Of a stretch of 30,756 nt of DNA, positions 25,756 to 30,756 are shown piece by piece (the stretch's first letter is position 1; every line of letters begins with the position of its first letter). Position numbers and translations under genes: made by a program. The notes beneath the pieces were generated by a model. It was given only the letters and a program-made list of their open reading frames with translations, was not told the DNA's origin and made no database searches. Source of the DNA: REDI01 sp038123735 (GTDB lineage: Bacteria > Myxococcota_A > UBA796 > GCA-2862545); assembly GCA_038123735.1 (NCBI GenBank), contig JAYPAP010000032.1:1-30756 (forward strand), read 5' to 3'.

Positions 25756-27213
25756 GCTGGGTTGACCCGGTGAAGGACCCAAGCTCGGGATGGGGCTCAC
25801 CACGTGAGAACCTCCTAGGGGCGTCCGACGAGCAACCAATGGAACAGCGTAGATCGCACCAGCAAGGGCCCAATAGGTCCAAGTCTGGGTAGGGCGCTGA
25901 ATGAAGCTATTGGAGATCCCGAGCTGAACAAATACGCTCATGGACAGCGCGAGACCAAATACGCCAAGCATCCGGTCCCAGGCTTCTTCACTCCAAAACA
26001 TGACCTTGATGCTGCGCATTGTAACGGACAACAACGCGAACACGTACAGGAAAAGCCCGATCGGACCGACGACGATCAGGAGATGGAGGTACTCGTTATG
26101 GGCGTCTTTCTGGACGTTGTCCAAGTCGATGATGTATCGGTCGAAGCCTTGCCCGATGACGATCGTGGCCCAATCTTCTTGGAAGTAGTAGCGCAGCGCG
26201 TTTTTCCAAATACCAATGCGACCACTACCGAGTTGGTCGAAGCCGCCCGGGATGGGGTCTCCCCTAAAGAACACGACAATATCGCTCAAATGCGACTGCA
26301 GTGACGTGCTCTGCAGCAAGAACAACACGCCTCCAAAGCAAGCGACGGTCAGCCATCGCCAGTTCTGATTGGCGGCTAAGAATACGAGCGAAAACACCCC
26401 GACGGCGACCAAGGCCGTCCGAACGAAGGTCAGGTAAGTGAGCACAATCGCCGCACTCCCGACCGCGAGCGCGATGACCCTCCAACGACGATCCGAGCTC
26501 GAAACGCCGAGAAAGATGCTCAGCATGGTAAAGCCTGCCATGGTCAGTGCGTGATTGTGAAGGTTCTTATATCCTCCCACCAACCGCACGTAGCCTTGGA
26601 GCACATACATCGATGTACCCGAAAAGTAATGGTAGAAGCTGACGACCACCGGCACGATAGAGGAGACGAGCAAGATTCGGATGAGCATCTGCCGTTTTTT
26701 GGTCGTATCCGCTACCGCCGTCGCAAGCAGACAACATAGGAAAGGCGCCATGAATCGAGCAAGGTACACCAGAGCGGTGCCACCGCTATCGGCGCGGATA
26801 CTGCCCGCAAAGAAGATTGGCGCAAAACAAAGCAGGAGCGTGAGTACCGGGTGATGCTGCACCGCTCTGAAGCGGAAGGCGACGAGGACAAGAACGCCCA
26901 TCATGAGGGCACCCCCCATCGCCTGCAATGCGCTCATGCCTGCAATACTGAACTTAATCCACCACAATAAGTCGATCAAAATCCGTACGCTCAACACCGC
27001 GCACAGGCCCACGAATGGCCGGAAGGAGAGCCCGACACCTGCTGCGACCGCCACGCCAACGATGATCCAGTTGACCCCGAACACAAACCCGATGGAGAGC
27101 AACAGAAGGATGGCGCCGGTCACGTAGATGATGCGCGACGACTCTCGCTCGCGGAATCGGGCAGCGACTACGCCAGGGGTCACTGCAGAGAAGTCGTCCC
27201 CGGAGGTGCTCAC
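25687..27213 (-). CDS. Wzy-like polysaccharide polymerase (O-antigen ligase/polymerase family)
   Basis: A 508-residue integral membrane protein with 10-12 predicted helices, starting at GTG 27213. The long periplasmic loop contains GSGRIGIWKNALRYYF, IGQGFDRYIIDLDNVQKDAHNEYLHLLIVVGPIGLFLYV, the standard Wzy_C signature with DAHNEYL. Residues after about 455 are a hydrophilic Pro/Gln-rich cytoplasmic tail. It should link lipid-carried repeat units into chains on the periplasmic side, with length set by the Wzc-like partner encoded immediately upstream in the transcript. The start overlaps that partner's stop by four bases (GTGA), so translation is coupled. It differs from the TPR-tailed ligase gene at 12967, and polymerase versus ligase roles are assigned by pairing with the BY-kinase. 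Confidence 0.88.
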   Translation of the reverse strand: MSTSGDDFSAVTPGVVAARFRERESSRIIYVTGAILLLLSIGFVFGVNWIIVGVAVAAGVGLSFRPFVGLCAVLSVRILIDLLWWIKFSIAGMSALQAMGGALMMGVLVLVAFRFRAVQHHPVLTLLLCFAPIFFAGSIRADSGGTALVYLARFMAPFLCCLLATAVADTTKKRQMLIRILLVSSIVPVVVSFYHYFSGTSMYVLQGYVRLVGGYKNLHNHALTMAGFTMLSIFLGVSSSDRRWRVIALAVGSAAIVLTYLTFVRTALVAVGVFSLVFLAANQNWRWLTVACFGGVLFLLQSTSLQSHLSDIVVFFRGDPIPGGFDQLGSGRIGIWKNALRYYFQEDWATIVIGQGFDRYIIDLDNVQKDAHNEYLHLLIVVGPIGLFLYVFALLSVTMRSIKVMFWSEEAWDRMLGVFGLALSMSVFVQLGISNSFIQRPTQTWTYWALAGAIYAVPLVARRTPLGGSHVVSPIPSLGPSPGQPSLSIVGNDVQTQARQPHPPNEGR

Positions 27214-29324
27214 GCCGACTCGCTCTTCTCTGGACTGTCGGAGTAATACCGGTAGTGGTAGTAGTTGTATCCGTCTTCTTCGGGCGTTCGGCCCACCTTA
27301 TTGATAACGCCACCCAGAATGTTGGGATTGGCCGCCATCGTCTGTCGCGCCGCGATCGCCGAAACGGCTCGCCGGGTACGATCGTACTCTGTCACGAAGA
27401 GCACAGAGTCTACCTGCGCCGCCCAGGTGAGACCATCGGACACCACACCCACCGGCGAGGTGTCCACCATCACGTAGTCATATCGGTCGCGAAGTTCATC
27501 GACCAATGCTCGGATCTTCTCCTCACTGATCATCTCCGCCGGCCGGTCACGGCTGATGCCCGCAGGAATATAGTCCAGGTTCGGCACGTGACTCGGCTGA
27601 ATGGCTTCTTCAAAGCTCACGGTGCGATTGAGGAGTTCGGCTACCCCGATGCCTTGCGGTACCCCCAAGCCCTTATGCACGGTCGGGCGCCGTAAGTCCG
27701 CATCAATGAGCACTGTCCGACTACCGCCCATGGCGAGCGCTGCGGCGAGGTTGAGGCAGATGAATGACTTCCCTTCCAACGGAATCGTACTGGTGACCAA
27801 GATCACCTGCATCGGCCGCTCTCTGCGCACCAGGCTGATTCGTGTGCGAAGCGACCGCATCGCCTCCGTGATCGACGCCCGCGGAAGCGCAGCAGCGACC
27901 ACCGCAGACCCCGTATCGTCCTTGACAGTCCGAAGCTCCGCTGCGCTGATTCGTGGGACGAAACCAGCGAATGGAATCCCAAGATGTTGCTCCACATCCT
28001 TCCCAGTATGGACGGTCCGGTTCACGATCTCGAGTACAACTGACATCGCAGAGCCCAGGAACAAGCTCACGATACCGGCCGAGAACAAGTTGAGAAGAAT
28101 ATTCGGCCGAACCGGAGTCTCACTGCCCCGAGCTGGATCAAGCACGTGGACGTTATTCGCCCGAAGCACCTGAGCCAGGCTGACTTCGGAGATCCGACGG
28201 TCCAGGCTCCGGAAGAATTCTTCATTGCGATCGGCTTCCGAGCGCAGGAGCTCGAGTTTGATGAAGTCGTCCCCTAAGGCCTCCACTCGAAGGCCCATTT
28301 CATCGATCGCCTGACCGATTCGGACCTCTTCGGCCTCAACGACCTGGAGCTCACTCCGAAGCCCATCCACCACCGACTTCGTGCCCTCCCGAAGGATACT
28401 AGAAACCGACTCGATCTCCCGCTGAATCGTCAGTAGTTCTGGGTACTTCGAGCCATATCGGGCCGATAGGGACTCCCGTTTGGCGACCAATCGATTGTAG
28501 GCGAGAAGTTGGTCTTCAAGGACGCGGTCGGTCGTGCCCAGGTGCCGAGCCAGGTCGACCCACGATGACGACTTGAGTACCCGGCTCATCTCCGAGACGC
28601 GAGCTTCAAGGCGGACCCGCTTCGCTTTCACTTCCGCTAGCGAACTCTGGAGACTGATGAGTTCCGATAGGGTTGGTGGGGGAGCGCCGTCTTTTGAGTA
28701 GAGACCTCGGTCAGTCTGGAGCTCGATCACCGCCTTATCCGACGCGACCTTGGCGTCGCGATATTGGCCCTGCTCGGTGCGCAACCAGGAAATCGCTTCT
28801 CTCGTAGCTTCCTGACTCTTCTCCAGGTTGTAGAGTCGATAGGCGTTTGCAATGGCATCTGCCATCTGACGTGCCATCGCCAGACTGGGATACTCGACGT
28901 TGACCTCAACCAATTCCGTTGAATAAATCGGGTCGATCGAGACGTGACGCTCAAAAAACGCCGCCGCATTTTCCTTACCCAGGAAGTCGGTCACGCCATC
29001 CTCTTCGAGGATGCTCAGCGCTCGATTGGTGACTGTACGAGAAGATAAGATTTGATACTGCGTGAGATAGAACGCCTCGAGACCGCGCGCAGGACCGGTT
29101 GCCCCCACCTCGCGCACGTCCTCAAACTCAGCCACTCGCGGCGCTTCAGGTTGGATCTCTACGATCGCTGTAGCGCGGTAGTACGGCGTTGATAAACTAG
29201 AAATAATGCCGACAACTGTGCAGCAAACGAGAACAAATCCCGTTGGCCACCACCAACGTCTCCGGAGCGCGGTAATGACCACGGATACGGAAATAACTCC
29301 AGCATTTTCAAGTGGGTTGATCAT
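27210..29324 (-). CDS. Wzc-like chain-length determinant fused to BY-kinase
   Basis: A 704-residue polysaccharide co-polymerase with tyrosine kinase. TM1 spans about 28-45 and TM2 about 408-432; between them is a periplasmic Wzz domain with coiled coils (about 160-390). The cytoplasmic kinase has Walker A STIPLEGKS (512-520), Walker A' VLIDADLRR (538-546) and Walker B YVMVDTSP (617-624). The C-terminal Tyr cluster (686, 688, 689, 691, 693, 694 in YNYYHYRYY) is the autophosphorylation site that controls chain length and export. The EAMRSLRTRI stretch before the kinase is the activating RxxR-type segment for oligomer contact. It leads a two-gene unit with the Wzy-like polymerase. GGAG lies 9 bases before the ATG. 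Export partners (Wza-like) are not in the window. Confidence 0.93.
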   Translation of the reverse strand: MINPLENAGVISVSVVITALRRRWWWPTGFVLVCCTVVGIISSLSTPYYRATAIVEIQPEAPRVAEFEDVREVGATGPARGLEAFYLTQYQILSSRTVTNRALSILEEDGVTDFLGKENAAAFFERHVSIDPIYSTELVEVNVEYPSLAMARQMADAIANAYRLYNLEKSQEATREAISWLRTEQGQYRDAKVASDKAVIELQTDRGLYSKDGAPPPTLSELISLQSSLAEVKAKRVRLEARVSEMSRVLKSSSWVDLARHLGTTDRVLEDQLLAYNRLVAKRESLSARYGSKYPELLTIQREIESVSSILREGTKSVVDGLRSELQVVEAEEVRIGQAIDEMGLRVEALGDDFIKLELLRSEADRNEEFFRSLDRRISEVSLAQVLRANNVHVLDPARGSETPVRPNILLNLFSAGIVSLFLGSAMSVVLEIVNRTVHTGKDVEQHLGIPFAGFVPRISAAELRTVKDDTGSAVVAAALPRASITEAMRSLRTRISLVRRERPMQVILVTSTIPLEGKSFICLNLAAALAMGGSRTVLIDADLRRPTVHKGLGVPQGIGVAELLNRTVSFEEAIQPSHVPNLDYIPAGISRDRPAEMISEEKIRALVDELRDRYDYVMVDTSPVGVVSDGLTWAAQVDSVLFVTEYDRTRRAVSAIAARQTMAANPNILGGVINKVGRTPEEDGYNYYHYRYYSDSPEKSESA

Positions 29325-29563
29325 TCGTGATGTCTCCGCTGCCCGATGACCGCTACTTGTCGTCGAGCGTAACTGACCTTCATTCTTATCTGTTGCCGAG
29401 ACGAGATGACGACCAACGGCAGCGTAGCGGGTACCCGCTGATTACCGTTTTGTCACCCCGATCGCGCGATATTCAGCACGAACCCCGCGCCTCAGCTTTG
29501 CCCCAAGGGACGAAGACTCGCAGTGCGACGTGCACCCCAGCCGCCGAAAACGCTTGTTAAACC
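29325..29563. promoter_or_regulatory. Upstream region of the wzc-like/wzy-like unit with two palindromes
   Basis: 239 bases lie between the end of the FG-GAP gene and the wzc-like start, both on the - strand. Two perfect palindromes occur: AGCGGGTACCCGCT (29426-29439) and ATCGCGCGAT (29461-29470), about 100-145 bases upstream of the start. They are candidate operators. No clear -35/-10 pair was found. An ACCC/GGGT hairpin at about 29561-29574 is too short to call a terminator. Confidence 0.4.
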
Positions 29564-30756
29564 CTAATTTGGGTAGGGTGTCGGAAATACGCGAACCGCG
29601 CCCGCCGATTCCCCATTTGCGCTGGCCAGTGGCGCTCCCACCACAAAATCAGCAAGGCCCTCGCCGTCAAAGTCGGAAAGAACGCTACAAGCCGCTCCGA
29701 AGAACTCGCTCGACGTTCCATCGACCGAGAAGATGCCATCGCCGAGATCGTACTCCGTGGTCGAAGAAAGCGCTGAGCCTGGGACCAGATACGCTCTACC
29801 GCTATTGTCCGCACTCGCGACGGGGACCCCGGGCGCGCAGACCACGATGTCATCGAGGCCGTCGCCGTCGGCATCTGCTCCAGAGGCCGCACCCCATCCA
29901 GCGAGGTCTCCGACCGCCTCCCCGCGAATAATGACGTCGCTGTCGGCCTCCAGACTCAGGGTCTGGGTCGCACCAAGCGAGGAAGACTTGATCACATATG
30001 CCGCGCCGGCGGTTGTGGTGGTTCCATAGCGGTTACCGGGTGCCCCGACGAGAACATCAGGGGTACCGTCCCCGTCGATATCTCCAGCACCGACCGAAGT
30101 ACCGGCCCGCCCACGCGTGGGTCCAATCAGCCGGTAAGTAGCAGTCGACAACGACGCCACTGGGGATGACCAGCTGTCCCCGGCGATCACATACGCTGCG
30201 CCGGCATCAGTACCTCCAGTGCCATCGCGGAATGCGCCGATGAGGAAGTCATCATTTCCATCGCCGTCGAGGTCTCCTACCGCCGATAGGCTGCTGCCTG
30301 CCCGAGCACCGGCTCCCTCACCCTGGAAGACCACTTCCGCATCCGAAAGGGCAAGCTCTTGCTCGGATCCCATCGCGCTCCCCAGGAAGACATAGACGGC
30401 ACCTTGATTGCTAGCCTGGCGCGACGAAAACTCGGCGCCAACCAGTAGGTCAGGTGTCCCATCACCATCGACATCTCCCGCAGCACTCACGGTCGCGCCA
30501 ATCTTCTCTTCTCTGGTATCTCCAACGATGATGTAGTCGGCCGTGGACGCATCGATTCGCTTCTCCACCCCGAGTGAGGAGCCCTTGAAGACGTAAACCA
30601 CGCCGGAGTTGGTATCGTCCCCGTCGCCGTAGGGGGCTCCGATCGCAAAATCGGTCAAGCCGTCGGAGTCGATATCTCCGATCGCCGAAACCGAGCGACC
30701 AAATTCATCCCTCGCGTTTGGCCCAGGGAAGATGTAGTCAGCGTCGGACATATCGA
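29564..30756 (-). CDS. FG-GAP/integrin-alpha-like beta-propeller protein (N-terminus outside window)
   Basis: At least 395 residues, open to the right edge, so the 5' end is missing. The ATG at 30751 sits inside a repeat and is unlikely to be the start. Six FG-GAP repeats of about 65 residues are visible, each with FG/G-x-S-x-S-x-x-GD-[IVL]-D-x-DG-x-x-D-[FLI]-[LAV]-[IV]-GA followed by a GxxYV strand. The D-x-D-x-DG loops are calcium sites as in integrin alpha propellers; a seventh blade probably lies beyond the window. The last blade is slightly degenerate (FDGEGLADF). Such proteins are exported and surface-linked in Myxococcota. The function cannot be stated; adhesion or matrix contact is likely. 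It reads in the same direction as the wzc-like unit but 239 bases separate them. Confidence 0.9.
   Translation of the reverse strand, partial: DMSDADYIFPGPNARDEFGRSVSAIGDIDSDGLTDFAIGAPYGDGDDTNSGVVYVFKGSSLGVEKRIDASTADYIIVGDTREEKIGATVSAAGDVDGDGTPDLLVGAEFSSRQASNQGAVYVFLGSAMGSEQELALSDAEVVFQGEGAGARAGSSLSAVGDLDGDGNDDFLIGAFRDGTGGTDAGAAYVIAGDSWSSPVASLSTATYRLIGPTRGRAGTSVGAGDIDGDGTPDVLVGAPGNRYGTTTTAGAAYVIKSSSLGATQTLSLEADSDVIIRGEAVGDLAGWGAASGADADGDGLDDIVVCAPGVPVASADNSGRAYLVPGSALSSTTEYDLGDGIFSVDGTSSEFFGAACSVLSDFDGEGLADFVVGAPLASANGESAGAVRVFPTPYPN

Noticed and set aside
27255..27695. 146-residue open frame on the + strand opposite the BY-kinase domain
   Set aside because: It is antisense to Walker motifs that are unmistakable on the - strand, and has no start signals.

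Overview
The window looks like a chromosomal piece of a Myxococcota (old Deltaproteobacteria) genome, probably from a draft or metagenome assembly. The signs are high GC, MopE-type Cys/Asp repeats, thrombospondin type-3-like Asp repeats ending in a MYXO-CTERM-like tail, a DUF1552 plus DUF1592/1588/1585 pair, FG-GAP repeats, and a run of Ns at 16265-16274. Taxonomy is inferred from these families only. No rRNA, tRNA, CRISPR array, insertion sequence or integrase was seen. No gene-free stretch exceeds 300 bases; the two longest, 7861-8097 and 29325-29563, are described as features.

Region 1 (1-4028, + strand) is a tightly packed beta-glucan utilisation cluster: the 3' end of an outer-membrane-like protein, a small lipoprotein, a lipoprotein with a carbohydrate-binding-like domain, a GH16 laminarinase-type lipoprotein and a cytoplasmic GH1 beta-glucosidase. 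Several stops and starts overlap. The likely flow is surface cleavage of a beta-1,3-glucan, uptake across the outer membrane, and hydrolysis to glucose inside.

Region 2 (4030-9796) holds, on the - strand, a DUF1592-family lipoprotein with a CxxCH motif, degenerate MopE motifs and three cysteine-rich repeats, followed by its usual partner, a Tat-exported DUF1552 protein. A YkgJ-type cysteine-cluster protein (+) and a monoglyceride-lipase-like hydrolase (-) then meet tail to tail.

Region 3 (9936-15282) is a 1008-residue surface protein with nine MopE units, an Asp-rich stalk and a MYXO-CTERM-like tail. Four bases later comes an O-antigen-ligase-family membrane protein with a repeat-like C-terminal domain.

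Region 4 (15296-29324) is a polysaccharide locus: polysaccharide deacetylase, GT4 glycosyltransferase, GH20-like hexosaminidase (interrupted by one in-frame TAA), PAPS-type sulfotransferase, AsnB-type amidotransferase, heparinase II/III-like protein, WecG/TagA glycosyltransferase, a Wzy-like polymerase and a Wzc-like BY-kinase. The set resembles a Wzx/Wzy-type exopolysaccharide system. The mix of deacetylase, hexosaminidase, sulfotransferase, amidotransferase and GAG/alginate-lyase-like enzyme suggests a polymer of amino sugars and uronic acids that may be sulfated. No initiating phosphoglycosyltransferase, flippase or outer-membrane exporter lies in the window. Strands alternate often and convergent neighbours commonly overlap at their ends. 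The window ends inside an FG-GAP repeat protein (29564-30756, -).
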